Positions 34,663-43,629 of a DNA stretch of 64,000 nt are shown here, piece by piece. Source of the stretch: Rugamonas aquatica. GTDB lineage: Bacteria; Pseudomonadota; Gammaproteobacteria; Burkholderiales; Burkholderiaceae_D. Every line of letters starts with the position of its first letter. Within the stretch, counting starts at the first letter, position 1. The stretch is from NCBI RefSeq assembly GCF_009380215.1, contig NZ_WHUG01000002.1:434001-498000 (forward strand), read 5' to 3'. Below the pieces are notes generated by a model, which made no database searches, had not been told where the DNA came from, and saw only the letters and a program-made list of their open reading frames with translations. The position numbers and the translations under genes are program-made.

Positions 34663-35409
34663 TCAGTCCGGCGCTTGCACCTGATTTTTTTGCAAGGCGG
34701 CGGCCAATGTGCGCGCGGCCTGCCAGCGCATCAGCGGTGATGGGTAGTCGGGCTTGCTGCGGCGCGGGGAGGCGCTCTCCCGGAACATCTTCCTGAAATA
34801 GCCGGCCAGCCGCTCCGGCGGCCAGCCGGCGCGCCAGGCCAGCTGCATGCCTTCGCGGTCGGCTTCGACTTCCTGCTCGTAGTTGGTGGCGGCCAGCTGG
34901 TCGATCAGGGCGTCGTCGTGGTCGACCGCGTGTTCCAGTTCGAGGAAGGGGCGCTCGGCCCAGCGCGGATCCAGCCGCAGCGCCTGCTGGTATTCCTTCA
35001 GGTTGTGGTGCAGGGCGGCGTGTTCGATCTCGTGCGCCAGCAGCATGGCCAGTTCGGCGTCGACCAGCTCCAGCCGCTGCACGTAGGCCTTGCTGACCAG
35101 GATTTTGCCGCCGGCCATGCAATCGGCGTTCTGGTCGGGATCGTCGGTGGTGTGGACTTCCCAGTTCCAGCCTGCTGTTTCCGGGTAGTCGCGCCTGGCG
35201 CGGGCGATCAGGCTCGCGGCGATGGTCGTCACGCGGGTGGTGAAGCGGGCGTCGGCGTCGAGCACGTGGTCGTTCAGGCGCTCGGCGTACAGCTTGGCGG
35301 CGCGGGCTTCCACCAGTTGCTGGGTCAGCTCGGCGGCCTGCGGTGAGGCGGCCAGCAGCGCGAGCGTCAGCAGACCGGCCCAGCGCAGCCTATTTGACGC
35401 CCGCCGCAT
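34663..35409 (-). CDS. M48 family metalloprotease, exported (Loi22/YcaL/BepA-type)
   Basis: A 248-residue protein with a signal peptide (residues 1-25, RRASNRLRWAGLLTLALLAASPQA). The zinc motif LLAHEIEHAALHHNL has His126, Glu127 and His130, and a later EQEVEADREGMQLAWRAG supplies the third zinc ligand Glu. The order is that of peptidase M48, which includes BepA that degrades misassembled outer-membrane proteins. The start is uncertain: 35409 gives the shortest good signal peptide, but ATGs at 35427 and 35436 are possible; all lie within about 50 bases of the divergent gene's start. Confidence 0.85.
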   Translation of the reverse strand: MRRASNRLRWAGLLTLALLAASPQAAELTQQLVEARAAKLYAERLNDHVLDADARFTTRVTTIAASLIARARRDYPETAGWNWEVHTTDDPDQNADCMAGGKILVSKAYVQRLELVDAELAMLLAHEIEHAALHHNLKEYQQALRLDPRWAERPFLELEHAVDHDDALIDQLAATNYEQEVEADREGMQLAWRAGWPPERLAGYFRKMFRESASPRRSKPDYPSPLMRWQAARTLAAALQKNQVQAPD

Positions 35410-35453
35410 TCGTGATAATGTTGACATCGTTTCCATCTTTCGAGGCATCCACC

Positions 35454-36206
35454 ATGTGGCCTTACCCAAGAATCGTTGCACACCGCGGCGGCGGCACGCT
35501 GGCGCCGGAAAACACCATCGCCGGCCTGCGCGCCGGGCTGGCCTACGGCTTCCGCGCGGTCGAGTTCGACGTGATGCTGTCACGCGACGGCATCGGCATG
35601 GTGATGCACGATCCCGACTTCGGCCGCACGGTGGCGGGGCAGGGCAGCGTGGCCACCACCGACGCCATCGAGCTGTCGGGCATGGATGCCGGCAGCTGGC
35701 TGGGGCCGCAGTTCCGCGATGAGCCTGTGCCATTCTTCACCCAGTTTATCGATTATTGCAAGCAGCAGCGCATCTGGATGAATGTGGAAATCAAGCCGGC
35801 CGACGGCTTCGAGCGCGAGACCGGCAGCTGGGTTGCAAAAGTGACACGCGAGTCCTTTGCCGATGAAATCGCCGCCGGCGACCCGGCCGCCTTGCCGCTG
35901 CTGTCCTCGTTCAGCTTCGAGGCGCTGGCCGCCGCCCGCGACGCCGCGCCCGACCTGCCGCGCGGCTACCTGCTGGACCGCGTTCCCGCCGACTGGCAGG
36001 CGCAGGCGCGCGAGCTGGGCGCGGTGGCCATCCACACCAACCAGAAGCACCTGACGCCCGAGCTGGCGGCGCAGATCAAGGCGGCCGGCTACGGGCTGTT
36101 TTGCTACACGGTCAACGATCCCGAGCGGGGCAGGGCGATCCTGTCATGGGGCGTGGACGGCTTCTGTACCGACCGTATCGATTTGATCGGGCCAAGCTTC
36201 GCCTAA
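35454..36206 (+). CDS. ugpQ: Glycerophosphodiester phosphodiesterase
   Basis: A 250-residue cytosolic enzyme that splits glycerophosphodiesters to glycerol-3-phosphate and an alcohol. The GDPD motif is [16 protein letters not shown] (His10 region), followed by [21 protein letters not shown] with the metal-binding Glu/Asp/His residues. The C-terminal [27 protein letters not shown] is typical of UgpQ. The ATG at 35454 starts [13 protein letters not shown]; the longer frame upstream is opposite the M48 gene and was rejected. Confidence 0.92.
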   Translation: MWPYPRIVAHRGGGTLAPENTIAGLRAGLAYGFRAVEFDVMLSRDGIGMVMHDPDFGRTVAGQGSVATTDAIELSGMDAGSWLGPQFRDEPVPFFTQFIDYCKQQRIWMNVEIKPADGFERETGSWVAKVTRESFADEIAAGDPAALPLLSSFSFEALAAARDAAPDLPRGYLLDRVPADWQAQARELGAVAIHTNQKHLTPELAAQIKAAGYGLFCYTVNDPERGRAILSWGVDGFCTDRIDLIGPSFA

Positions 36207-36230
36207 GACCCTATGGCTCTCACGGTCATA

Positions 36231-36236
36231 TATAAT
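36231..36236 (+). promoter_or_regulatory. -10 element of alaS
   Basis: A perfect TATAAT lies 38 bases before the alaS start, in the short gap after ugpQ. The -35 region (GACCCT near 36207) is a poor match, so strength is uncertain. Confidence 0.55.
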
Positions 36237-36273
36237 CAACCCTTTGCATTTGCCAGCTACCACTGCTTACGAC

Positions 36274-38883
36274 ATGAAATCATCTGAAATCCGCGACAAA
36301 TTCCTCAAGTTTTTTGAATCCAAGGGTCATTCGATTGTCCGTTCCAGCTCACTGGTGCCTGGCAACGACCCGACCCTGCTGCTGACCAACAGCGGCATGG
36401 TGCAGTTCAAGGACGTGTTCACCGGTACCGACAGCCGTCCGTACACCCGCGCCACCTCCGTGCAGCGCTGCGTGCGCGCCGGCGGCAAGCACAACGATCT
36501 GGAAAACGTCGGCTACACCGCGCGTCACCATACGTTCTTCGAGATGCTGGGTAACTTCAGCTTCGGCGACTACTTCAAGCGCGACGCCATCAACTACGCA
36601 TGGGAACTGCTGACCAAGGTCTACGCCCTGCCGGTCGACAAGCTGACCGTGACCGTCTACATGGAAGACGACGAAGCCTACGATATCTGGGCCAACGAAG
36701 TGGGCGTGCCGAAAGAGCGCATCATCCGCATCGGCGACAACAAGGGCGCGCGCTACGCGTCGGACAACTTCTGGCAGATGGCCGACACCGGCCCATGCGG
36801 CCCGTGCACCGAGATCTTCTACGACCACGGCGCCGACATTCCAGGCGGCCCTCCAGGCTCGCCTGACGAAGACGGCGACCGCTTCATCGAAATCTGGAAC
36901 CTGGTGTTCATGCAGTTCAACCGCGACGAAGCGGGCGTGATGCACAAGCTGCCGAAGCCGTGCGTCGACACCGGCATGGGCATGGAGCGCCTGGCCGCCG
37001 TGCTGCAGCACGTGCATTCGAACTACGAGATCGACCTGTTCCAGGCCCTGATCAAGGCCGCCGCGCGCGAAACCGGCGCCACCGACCTGGAAAACAAATC
37101 GCTGCGCGTGATCGCCGACCACATCCGCGCTTCGGCGTTCATGATCGTCGACGGCGTGATCCCTGGCAGCGAAGGCCGTGCCTACGTCCTGCGCCGCATC
37201 ATCCGCCGCGCGCTGCGTCACGGCCACAAGCTGGGTCAGACCAAACCGTTCTTCTACAAGCTGGTGGCCGACCTGGCGATCGAGATGGGTGCCGCCTATC
37301 CTGAGCTGGAAGAAGCCAAGGACCGCGTGGCCCAGATGCTGAAGGCCGAGGAAGAGCGTTTCGGCGAGACGCTGGAAACCGGCATGAAAGTGCTGGAAGC
37401 CCAGCTGACCAAGGACGGCAAGGGCATCGACGGCGCCACCGCCTTCACGCTGTACGAAACCTACGGCTTCCCGCCGGACCTGACGGCCGACATCTGCCGC
37501 GAACGCGATATCGAGTTCGACCAGGCCGGCTACGACGCCGCGCTGAAGGAAAGCCAGGAGCTGTCGCGCAAGGGCGGCAAGTCGACCAAGGATGCCAAGG
37601 TCGAGTACACCGGCGAGAAAAACAAATTCGTCGGCTACGACAACCTGACCTACAACAGCAAGGTCGTGGCGCTGTACGCCGCCGGCACGCCGGTGCAGGA
37701 ACTGAAGGCTGGCCAGGCCGGCATCGTGGTGCTGGACACCACGCCGTTCTACGCTGAATCGGGCGGCCAGGTCGGCGACCAGGGCGTGATCGCCACCGGC
37801 GCGGCGCAGTTCGCCGTCAGCGATACGCTGAAGATTCAAGCCGATGTGTTCGGCCACCACGGCGTGCTGGAATCCGGCTCGCTGAAAGTGGGCGACGCCG
37901 TCAGCGCCAACGTGGACGAAGCCAAGCGCGCGCGCACCATCCGCAACCACTCGGCCACCCACCTGATGCACAAAGCCCTGCGCGAAGTGCTGGGTTCGCA
38001 CGTGGCACAGAAAGGTTCGCTGGTCGATCCCGACAAGGCCCGTTTCGACTTCAGCCACAACGCACCGATGACCGCCGAGCAGATCGCCCAGGTGGAAGCC
38101 ATCGTCAACCGCGAAGTGCTGGCCAACACCGCAGTCCAACAGCACCACATGTCGTTCGACGACGCCGTCAAGCATGGCGCGATGGCGCTGTTCGGCGAGA
38201 AGTACGGCGATGAAGTGCGCGTGATGGACATCGGCAGCTCGAAAGAACTGTGCGGCGGCGTGCACGTGCACCGCACCGGCGACATCGGCCTGTTCAAGAT
38301 CATTTCGGAAGGCGGCGTTGCGGCCGGCATCCGCCGCGTGGAAGCCGTGACCGGCGAAGGCGCCGTGGCACTGGTGCAGGCTATGAACCGTCGCCTGCTG
38401 GAAGCTTCGGCAGCGCTGAAGGCGACGCCGGAAGAACTGACCGCGCGTATCGGCCAGGTGCAGGACCACGTCAAGGCGCTGGAGAAGGAACTGGCCGCGC
38501 TGAAATCGAAACTGGCTTCGGGCCAGGGCGATGAGCTGGTCACGCAAGCGGTCGACGTCAACGGCATCAAGGTGCTGGCTGCCGTGCTGGACGGCGCCGA
38601 CGTGGCCCGCCTGCGTGAAACCATGGACAAGCTGAAGGACAAGCTGAAGACCGCCGCCATCGTGCTGGCCAGCGTCGCCGACGGCAAAGTCAGCCTGATC
38701 GCTGGCGTGACGGCGGACGCTACGTCCAAGGTCAAGGCAGGCGAGCTGGTGAACTTCGTTGCACAACAAGTGGGCGGAAAAGGCGGCGGACGCCCCGATA
38801 TGGCGCAAGCCGGCGGTACCGATCCTAGCGGTCTGCCTGCTGCTCTGGCGGCGGTTCCTGCATGGGTGGGCGAGCGCGCCTAA
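36274..38883 (+). CDS. alaS: Alanyl-tRNA synthetase
   Basis: An 869-residue class II aminoacyl-tRNA synthetase with built-in editing. The N-terminus [19 protein letters not shown] is the usual bacterial one and fixes the start at 36274. Motif 2 ([20 protein letters not shown] in pieces) and motif 3 ([12 protein letters not shown]) are present. The editing domain has [11 protein letters not shown] and [13 protein letters not shown], giving the zinc-binding His-His-Cys-His set. The C-terminal oligomerisation domain ends [13 protein letters not shown] hairpin 35 bases past the stop may end transcription before tusA. Confidence 0.97.
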   Translation: MKSSEIRDKFLKFFESKGHSIVRSSSLVPGNDPTLLLTNSGMVQFKDVFTGTDSRPYTRATSVQRCVRAGGKHNDLENVGYTARHHTFFEMLGNFSFGDYFKRDAINYAWELLTKVYALPVDKLTVTVYMEDDEAYDIWANEVGVPKERIIRIGDNKGARYASDNFWQMADTGPCGPCTEIFYDHGADIPGGPPGSPDEDGDRFIEIWNLVFMQFNRDEAGVMHKLPKPCVDTGMGMERLAAVLQHVHSNYEIDLFQALIKAAARETGATDLENKSLRVIADHIRASAFMIVDGVIPGSEGRAYVLRRIIRRALRHGHKLGQTKPFFYKLVADLAIEMGAAYPELEEAKDRVAQMLKAEEERFGETLETGMKVLEAQLTKDGKGIDGATAFTLYETYGFPPDLTADICRERDIEFDQAGYDAALKESQELSRKGGKSTKDAKVEYTGEKNKFVGYDNLTYNSKVVALYAAGTPVQELKAGQAGIVVLDTTPFYAESGGQVGDQGVIATGAAQFAVSDTLKIQADVFGHHGVLESGSLKVGDAVSANVDEAKRARTIRNHSATHLMHKALREVLGSHVAQKGSLVDPDKARFDFSHNAPMTAEQIAQVEAIVNREVLANTAVQQHHMSFDDAVKHGAMALFGEKYGDEVRVMDIGSSKELCGGVHVHRTGDIGLFKIISEGGVAAGIRRVEAVTGEGAVALVQAMNRRLLEASAALKATPEELTARIGQVQDHVKALEKELAALKSKLASGQGDELVTQAVDVNGIKVLAAVLDGADVARLRETMDKLKDKLKTAAIVLASVADGKVSLIAGVTADATSKVKAGELVNFVAQQVGGKGGGRPDMAQAGGTDPSGLPAALAAVPAWVGERA

Positions 38884-38917
38884 GTTGCTGAAAAGCCTTG
38901 TAATGCAGTAGCTATGC

Positions 38918-38940
38918 GGCCTGCGTATCTTACGCAGGCC
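38918..38940 (+). terminator. Hairpin after alaS
   Basis: GGCCTGCGTA (38918-38927) pairs perfectly with TACGCAGGCC (38931-38940) around TCT. It is followed by GTTGTTGTC rather than a T run, so it may be a partial terminator. Confidence 0.55.
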
Positions 38941-38941
38941 G

Positions 38942-38970
38942 TTGTTGTCTGGAGCGAGCTGTTGTATACT
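38942..38970 (+). promoter_or_regulatory. Candidate sigma-70 promoter of tusA
   Basis: TTGTTG at 38942-38947 and TATACT at 38965-38970 are separated by exactly 17 bases. Transcription would begin near 38977, leaving a leader of over 100 bases before the tusA start. Confidence 0.5.
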
Positions 38971-38980
38971 TGCCAGTTCC

Positions 38981-38998
38981 CGTTGCAAACTTGCAACG
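38981..38998. promoter_or_regulatory. 18-bp palindrome at the predicted tusA transcription start
   Basis: CGTTGCAA-AC-TTGCAACG is an inverted repeat with two perfect eight-base arms. It begins ten bases after the -10 element, the position of a typical repressor operator. I do not recognise the binding protein. Confidence 0.5.
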
Positions 38999-39084
38999 CA
39001 CTACGAACTATTTTGGTGCAGCGCGTCATTCGATCTGTTTTGGAGTAGTATGACGACAGTCCTAACAAAACATGCGGGTTCTTG

Positions 39085-39342
39085 ATGAGCGACACGATAC
39101 TTGAAAACGAAATCATGGAATTCCACAAAGAACTCGACGCGCGCGGTTTGAACTGTCCGCTGCCGATCCTCAAGGCCAAGAAAGCCTTGTCCGAGTTGCA
39201 AAGTGGGGAAGTCCTGCGCATCATGGCAACCGACCCGGGTTCCGTGCGCGACTTCCAGGCTTTCGCCAAACAGACGGGCAACGCCCTGTTGTCGCATGTC
39301 CAGACCGGCCGTGAATTCGTCTTTTTGATGCAGCGCAAATAA
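39085..39342 (+). CDS. tusA: TusA family sulfurtransferase
   Basis: An 85-residue small protein that carries persulfide sulfur for tRNA thiolation, molybdenum cofactor and Fe-S metabolism. The diagnostic LDARGLNCPLPILKAKKAL gives the CPxP motif with active Cys24. The start is uncertain: ATG 39085 (used here), TTG 39082, or the ATG at 39115, which gives MEFHKELDARG, a common TusA N-terminus. Downstream is an electron-transfer flavoprotein operon on its own promoter. The gene sits in its usual position after alaS. Confidence 0.92.
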   Translation: MSDTILENEIMEFHKELDARGLNCPLPILKAKKALSELQSGEVLRIMATDPGSVRDFQAFAKQTGNALLSHVQTGREFVFLMQRK

Positions 39343-39458
39343 TCCTGCTGCGTATTTTTCCTAGAAACATCGTCTGAGAGATTTATTTTTTAGACGATTT
39401 CTACTAGCTAAAAAACGCACGATCGTGCTTTATTTTCTTGTGCGGGCTGAATTTCTCA

Positions 39459-39464
39459 TATAAT
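39459..39464 (+). promoter_or_regulatory. -10 element of etfBA
   Basis: A perfect TATAAT at 39459-39464, with TCTTGT 17 bases upstream as a weak -35, lies 53 bases before the etfB start. The surrounding 150 bases are AT-rich and hold no gene. Confidence 0.55.
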
Positions 39465-39516
39465 CTAGCCCACATAATTTAGTCCCGAATTCTTTAATTT
39501 TTCCAAAGGCACAGCT

Positions 39517-40266
39517 ATGAAAGTCTTGGTACCCGTCAAACGCGTGGTCGACTATAACGTCAAGGTGCGCGTCAAGTCCGACGGCACGGGCGTAGATATC
39601 GCCAACGTCAAAATGTCGATGAACCCATTCGATGAGATCGCTCTGGAAGAAGCGATGCGCCTCAAAGAAGCCGGTAAAGTCACCGAAGTGGTCGCCGTAT
39701 CGTGCGGCGTGACCCAGTGCCAGGAAACCCTGCGCACCGGTATGGCCATCGGCGCCGACCGCGGCATCCTGGTGGAAACCGCCGTCGAACTGGAGCCGCT
39801 GGCTGTCGCCAAGCTGCTCAAGGCGCTGGCCGACAAGGAACAGCCACAGCTGATTATCCTGGGCAAGCAGGCGATCGACGACGACTCCAACCAGACCGGC
39901 CAGATGCTGGCTGCCCTGCTGGGTTGGCCGCAAGCGACCTTCGCGTCGAAAGTGGTGCTGGAAGACGGCAAAGTCACCGTGACCCGCGAAGTGGACGGCG
40001 GCCTGGAAACCCTGGCGCTGACGCTGCCTGCCATCGTCACCACCGACCTGCGCCTGAACGAGCCGCGCTATGTGACGCTGCCGAACATCATGAAGGCCAA
40101 GAAAAAACCGCTGGATGTGACCAAGCCAGAAGACCTGGGCGTCGATGTGACCCCGCGTCTGAAAACCCTGAAAGTCGTCGAGCCTGCAAAACGCTCGGCC
40201 GGCATCAAGGTTCCGGACGTCGCCACCCTGGTCGCAAAACTGCGCACCGAAGCTAAAGTCATCTAA
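39517..40266 (+). CDS. etfB: Electron transfer flavoprotein subunit beta
   Basis: A 249-residue subunit that, with EtfA, accepts electrons from acyl-CoA dehydrogenases and passes them to ETF:quinone oxidoreductase. [20 protein letters not shown] and [18 protein letters not shown] are the classical N-terminal blocks, and AMP-binding [21 protein letters not shown] is near residue 120. It precedes etfA by ten bases, so the two form one operon. Cytosolic. Confidence 0.97.
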   Translation: MKVLVPVKRVVDYNVKVRVKSDGTGVDIANVKMSMNPFDEIALEEAMRLKEAGKVTEVVAVSCGVTQCQETLRTGMAIGADRGILVETAVELEPLAVAKLLKALADKEQPQLIILGKQAIDDDSNQTGQMLAALLGWPQATFASKVVLEDGKVTVTREVDGGLETLALTLPAIVTTDLRLNEPRYVTLPNIMKAKKKPLDVTKPEDLGVDVTPRLKTLKVVEPAKRSAGIKVPDVATLVAKLRTEAKVI

Positions 40267-40276
40267 AGGATAAATC

Positions 40277-41209
40277 ATGGTCGCATTAGTTATCGCAGAA
40301 CACGACAACGCTAGCCTGAAAGGCAGCACCCTCCACACCGTGACCGCCGCAGCACAATGCGGTGGCGACGTGCACGTCCTGGTCGCTGGCTCGAACGCCG
40401 GCGCTGCCGCTGCCGCTGCCGCGCAAATCGCCGGCGTGTCGAAAGTTATCGTGGCCGACGCCGCTTACTTCGCCGACGGCCTGGCCGAGAACATCGCCGA
40501 GCAAGTGCTGGCGCTGGCCGGTTCGTACAGCCACATCCTGGCTCCGGCTACCGCCTACGGCAAGAACATCCTGCCACGCGTAGCCGCCAAGCTGGACGTT
40601 GCGCAGATTTCGGAAATCACCAAAGTCGATTCGCCGGACACCTTCGAGCGTCCTATCTACGCCGGTAACGCGATCGCCTACGTGCAATCGTCGGACAAGA
40701 TCAAGGTCATCACCGTGCGTTCGACCGGCTTCGACGCCGCTGCCGCCACCGGCGGTTCGGCTGCGACCGAAACCGTCGCCGCTGTTGCCGACAACGGCAA
40801 ATCGGCCTTCGTCGGCCGCGAGCTGGCCAAGTCGGATCGTCCAGAACTGACCGCCGCCAAGATCATCGTTTCCGGTGGCCGCGGCATGGGTTCGGGCGAA
40901 GCGTTCAAGATCCTGGAACCGCTGGCAGACAAGCTGAACGCCGCCATGGGCGCATCGCGCGCAGCAGTCGACGCCGGCTACGTGCCGAACGATTGGCAAG
41001 TCGGCCAGACCGGCAAGATCGTTGCGCCTACGCTGTACATCGCCGTCGGTATCTCGGGCGCGATCCAGCACTTGGCCGGTATGAAGGATTCGAAAACCAT
41101 CGTCGCGATCAACAAAGATCCTGAAGCGCCGATCTTCTCCGTTGCCGACTACGGCATCGTGGGCGATCTGTTCGACATCGTGCCGCAACTGGTTGCAGAA
41201 CTGGGCTAA
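40277..41209 (+). CDS. etfA: Electron transfer flavoprotein subunit alpha
   Basis: A 310-residue FAD-carrying ETF subunit. The N-terminal domain starts [19 protein letters not shown]; the C-terminal FAD domain has [22 protein letters not shown] and [20 protein letters not shown]. Ends with [19 protein letters not shown], the usual terminus. Followed by a strong terminator before the acyl-CoA dehydrogenase gene, so etfBA can be expressed more highly than the dehydrogenase. Confidence 0.97.
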   Translation: MVALVIAEHDNASLKGSTLHTVTAAAQCGGDVHVLVAGSNAGAAAAAAAQIAGVSKVIVADAAYFADGLAENIAEQVLALAGSYSHILAPATAYGKNILPRVAAKLDVAQISEITKVDSPDTFERPIYAGNAIAYVQSSDKIKVITVRSTGFDAAAATGGSAATETVAAVADNGKSAFVGRELAKSDRPELTAAKIIVSGGRGMGSGEAFKILEPLADKLNAAMGASRAAVDAGYVPNDWQVGQTGKIVAPTLYIAVGISGAIQHLAGMKDSKTIVAINKDPEAPIFSVADYGIVGDLFDIVPQLVAELG

Positions 41210-41229
41210 GCAAGCCAGTGTGAATACAG

Positions 41230-41270
41230 GGCCACGCTGATCCGGAACACCGGATTGCCGTGGCCTTTTT
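41230..41270 (+). terminator. Terminator or attenuator between etfA and the acyl-CoA dehydrogenase
   Basis: GGCCACG (41230-41236) pairs with CGTGGCC (41259-41265), and an inner TCCGG/CCGGA (41241-41245, 41250-41254) adds a second stem. Five Ts follow at 41266-41270. It stands 15 bases before the next start codon, so the downstream gene is read through it or has a promoter overlapping etfA. Confidence 0.75.
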
Positions 41271-41284
41271 CTTGGAGAGATAAG

Positions 41285-43075
41285 ATGCCATATCAAGCAC
41301 CCCTGAAAGACATGCTGTTCGTGATGAACGAACTGGCCGACCTGGCCGGCGTCAATGCGCTGCCGGGCAATGAAGATGCAACCCCGGACACGGCCGAAGC
41401 CGTGCTGGAAGAGAACGCGAAATTTGTCGCCAATGTGGTGGCGCCGCTGAACAACCCGAGCGATAAAGAGCCGAGCTTCTGGCACGATGGCCAGGTGACG
41501 ACTTCCAAGGGTTTCAAGGAAGCCTTCAAGGCTTTCGCTGAGGCTGGCTGGCAGGGCGTGCAGCATCCGGTGGAGTTCGGCGGCCAGGGCCTGCCTAAGC
41601 TGCTGGCGACGCCATGCATCGAAATGCTCAACGCGGGCAGCATCTCGTTCGCGCTGTGCGCGCTGCTGTCGGATGGTGCGATCGAAGCGCTGCTGACCGC
41701 AGGCAGCGATGCGCAGAAAGCCACCTATCTGGAAAACCTGGTGTCGGGCAAATGGACCGGCACCATGAACCTGACCGAGCCGCAAGCCGGTTCCGACCTG
41801 GCCGCCGTGCGCACCCGCGCTGTGCCGCAGGACGACGGTACGTACAAGGTGTTCGGCACCAAGATCTTCATCACTTACGGCGAGCACGATTTCACCGAGA
41901 ACATCGTGCACCTGGTGCTGGCGCGCACGCCGGACGCGCCTGCGGGCGTGAAGGGTATTTCGCTGTTCATCGTGCCCAAGTTCCTGGTCAATGCCGACGG
42001 CACGCTGGGCGCGCGCAACGATGCGCATTGCGTGTCGATCGAACACAAGCTGGGCATCAAGGCCAGCCCGACCGCGGTGCTGCAATTCGGCGACCACGGC
42101 GGCGCCATCGGCACGCTGGTGGGCGAAGAGAATCGCGGTCTGGAATACATGTTCATCATGATGAACGCGGCCCGCTTCGGCGTCGGCCTGCAGGGTATCG
42201 GCCTGGCCGAGCGCGCTTACCAGAAGGCCGTGGCCTTCGCCAAGGATCGCGTGCAGTCGCGTGACCTGGCTGGTTCGGCTGGTCCGGTGTCGATCATTCA
42301 TCATCCGGATGTGCGCCGCATGCTGATGGCTATGCGTTCGCAGACCGAGGCGGCGCGTGCGCTGGCCTACGTTGGTGCCGGTATCAGCGATGTGGCGCAT
42401 AGCCATGCCGATGCGGAAGTGCGCAAGGCCAACCTGGCTGTGTACGAGTATCTGGTGCCGGTGATTAAGGGCTGGTCGACCGAGATGTCGCAAGACGTTA
42501 CCCGTGATGGCGTGCAGGTGCATGGCGGCATGGGCTTCATCGAAGAGACTGGCGCTGCCCAGCACTATCGCGATTCGAAGATCCTGACGATCTACGAAGG
42601 CACTACCGCGATCCAGGCCAATGACCTGGTTGGCCGCAAGACTGTGCGTGACGGTGGCGCCGTGGCGAAGAGCATCATCGCCCAGGTGCGCGCTACTGAG
42701 GCGCAGCTGGCTGCGGTCGACAGCGCCGACTTCAAGGCCATCCTGGCGCAGCTGTCGTCCGGCAGCAAGGATCTGGAAGCGGTGGTGGATTATGTGGTCG
42801 CCAACATGAAGAGCGATATCAAGGGTGTGTTCTCGGGTAGCGTGCTGTACCTGAAGCTGGCCGGCCTGGTGCTGGGCGGCTGGCAGATGGCGCGCGCGGC
42901 CCTGGTCGCGCAGCAGAAGCTGGACGCCAATGAAGGCGACGCCAGCTTCTACAAGGCCAAGATCGCCACCGCGCGCTTCTTCGCCGACCACATCCTGTCG
43001 CAAGCATCGAGCCTGCGCATCGCCATCATCGACGGCAGCGCCGGCGTGCTGGCCTTGAGCGAAGACCAGTTCTAA
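41285..43075 (+). CDS. Acyl-CoA dehydrogenase with C-terminal extension (DmdC/AcdH-type)
   Basis: A 596-residue flavoenzyme of the large acyl-CoA dehydrogenase group that includes 3-methylmercaptopropionyl-CoA dehydrogenase. TGTMNLTEPQAGSDLAAVRTRA and KIFITYGEHDFTENIVHLVLAR form the FAD/substrate region, and MGFIEETGAAQHYRDSKILTIYEGTTAIQANDLVGRK is the signature with the catalytic Glu in YEGT. The extra 130 C-terminal residues are the family's C-terminal domain. Lying after etfBA, it probably donates its electrons to that ETF. MPYQAPLKDMLF fixes the start; an earlier one in the track of the terminator is unlikely. Confidence 0.93.
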   Translation: MPYQAPLKDMLFVMNELADLAGVNALPGNEDATPDTAEAVLEENAKFVANVVAPLNNPSDKEPSFWHDGQVTTSKGFKEAFKAFAEAGWQGVQHPVEFGGQGLPKLLATPCIEMLNAGSISFALCALLSDGAIEALLTAGSDAQKATYLENLVSGKWTGTMNLTEPQAGSDLAAVRTRAVPQDDGTYKVFGTKIFITYGEHDFTENIVHLVLARTPDAPAGVKGISLFIVPKFLVNADGTLGARNDAHCVSIEHKLGIKASPTAVLQFGDHGGAIGTLVGEENRGLEYMFIMMNAARFGVGLQGIGLAERAYQKAVAFAKDRVQSRDLAGSAGPVSIIHHPDVRRMLMAMRSQTEAARALAYVGAGISDVAHSHADAEVRKANLAVYEYLVPVIKGWSTEMSQDVTRDGVQVHGGMGFIEETGAAQHYRDSKILTIYEGTTAIQANDLVGRKTVRDGGAVAKSIIAQVRATEAQLAAVDSADFKAILAQLSSGSKDLEAVVDYVVANMKSDIKGVFSGSVLYLKLAGLVLGGWQMARAALVAQQKLDANEGDASFYKAKIATARFFADHILSQASSLRIAIIDGSAGVLALSEDQF

Positions 43076-43097
43076 GCGGAGTTTGCGTCCTCAGCGA

Positions 43098-43122
43098 AAG
43101 CGGCCTTCGGGCCGCTTTTTTT
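43098..43122 (+). terminator. Intrinsic terminator of the acyl-CoA dehydrogenase gene
   Basis: AAGCGGCC (43098-43105) and GGCCGCTT (43110-43117) form an eight-base stem around TTCG, followed by seven Ts. It overlaps the end of the convergent marR gene. Confidence 0.88.
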
Positions 43123-43603
43123 ATGCGCAGTCGTCGAGGTTGGATTTGACTTGTAGCAGCAGGCTGTGCAGGGTTTGCTGTTGCTCGGGGCTGAGGCCTT
43201 GTAGGGCTTGCGTGTTCAAGACTTCGGCCTGGCGTTTGATTTTTTGCTGGATGGCGCGGCCGGCGTCGGTCAGCGACAGGCGCGTGTTGCGGCGGTCGGC
43301 GGCGTCGGCTTCGCCTTGCAGCAGGCCGCGTTCGCGCAGCGCTGTGACCAGGCGCGTCAACTGCGCCTTGTCCTTGCCGGTGCGCTTGGCCAGGTCGCTC
43401 TGCGTGCTGCCCGGGTGGCGCGCGAAAAATCCCAATACTCTGCCTTCCATCGGCGTCATCTCATGCTGGCCTTCGCGCAAGGCCTGGAATTGCTGCGAAC
43501 GGAACTGATGCATGATCGTATGCACGAGATCCAGCACGCCATCCAGGTTGGGATCGCGAGAATGGTTGACTTTGTCATTTGATTTCGGAATAATGGGTGA
43601 CAT
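43121..43603 (-). CDS. MarR family transcriptional regulator
   Basis: A 160-residue winged-helix regulator: MTPMEGRVLGFFARHPGSTQSDLAKRTGKDKAQLTRLVTALRERGLL (in pieces) is the DNA-binding core, with the wing ADAADRRNTRLSLT. It is divergent from a siderophore-interacting protein gene; the start codons are only 26 bases apart and a perfect six-base inverted repeat covers its own start (43590-43606). This suggests self-repression and co-control of the neighbour. The ATG at 43603 was preferred to a TTG six bases upstream. Confidence 0.9.
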   Translation of the reverse strand: MSPIIPKSNDKVNHSRDPNLDGVLDLVHTIMHQFRSQQFQALREGQHEMTPMEGRVLGFFARHPGSTQSDLAKRTGKDKAQLTRLVTALRERGLLQGEADAADRRNTRLSLTDAGRAIQQKIKRQAEVLNTQALQGLSPEQQQTLHSLLLQVKSNLDDCA

Positions 43604-43606
43604 TAT
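43590..43606. promoter_or_regulatory. Candidate MarR operator in the marR/sip gap
   Basis: ATAATG-GGTGA-CATTAT is a perfect inverted repeat with six-base arms and a five-base spacer. It overlaps the marR start codon and lies 24 bases before the divergent gene, so one bound dimer could block both transcripts. Confidence 0.45.
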
Positions 43607-43629
43607 CAATTATCTGGGTAGGCAAAGAC

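Noticed and set aside
35394..35420. TTGACG followed by GATAAT as a promoter for ugpQ
   Set aside because: The spacer is only 14 bases; too short for a confident sigma-70 call.
36349..38988. Very long open frame on the minus strand opposite alaS
   Set aside because: It mirrors a certain housekeeping gene in a GC-rich genome where antisense stops are rare; its product is Gln/Ala/Val/His-rich without any known domain.
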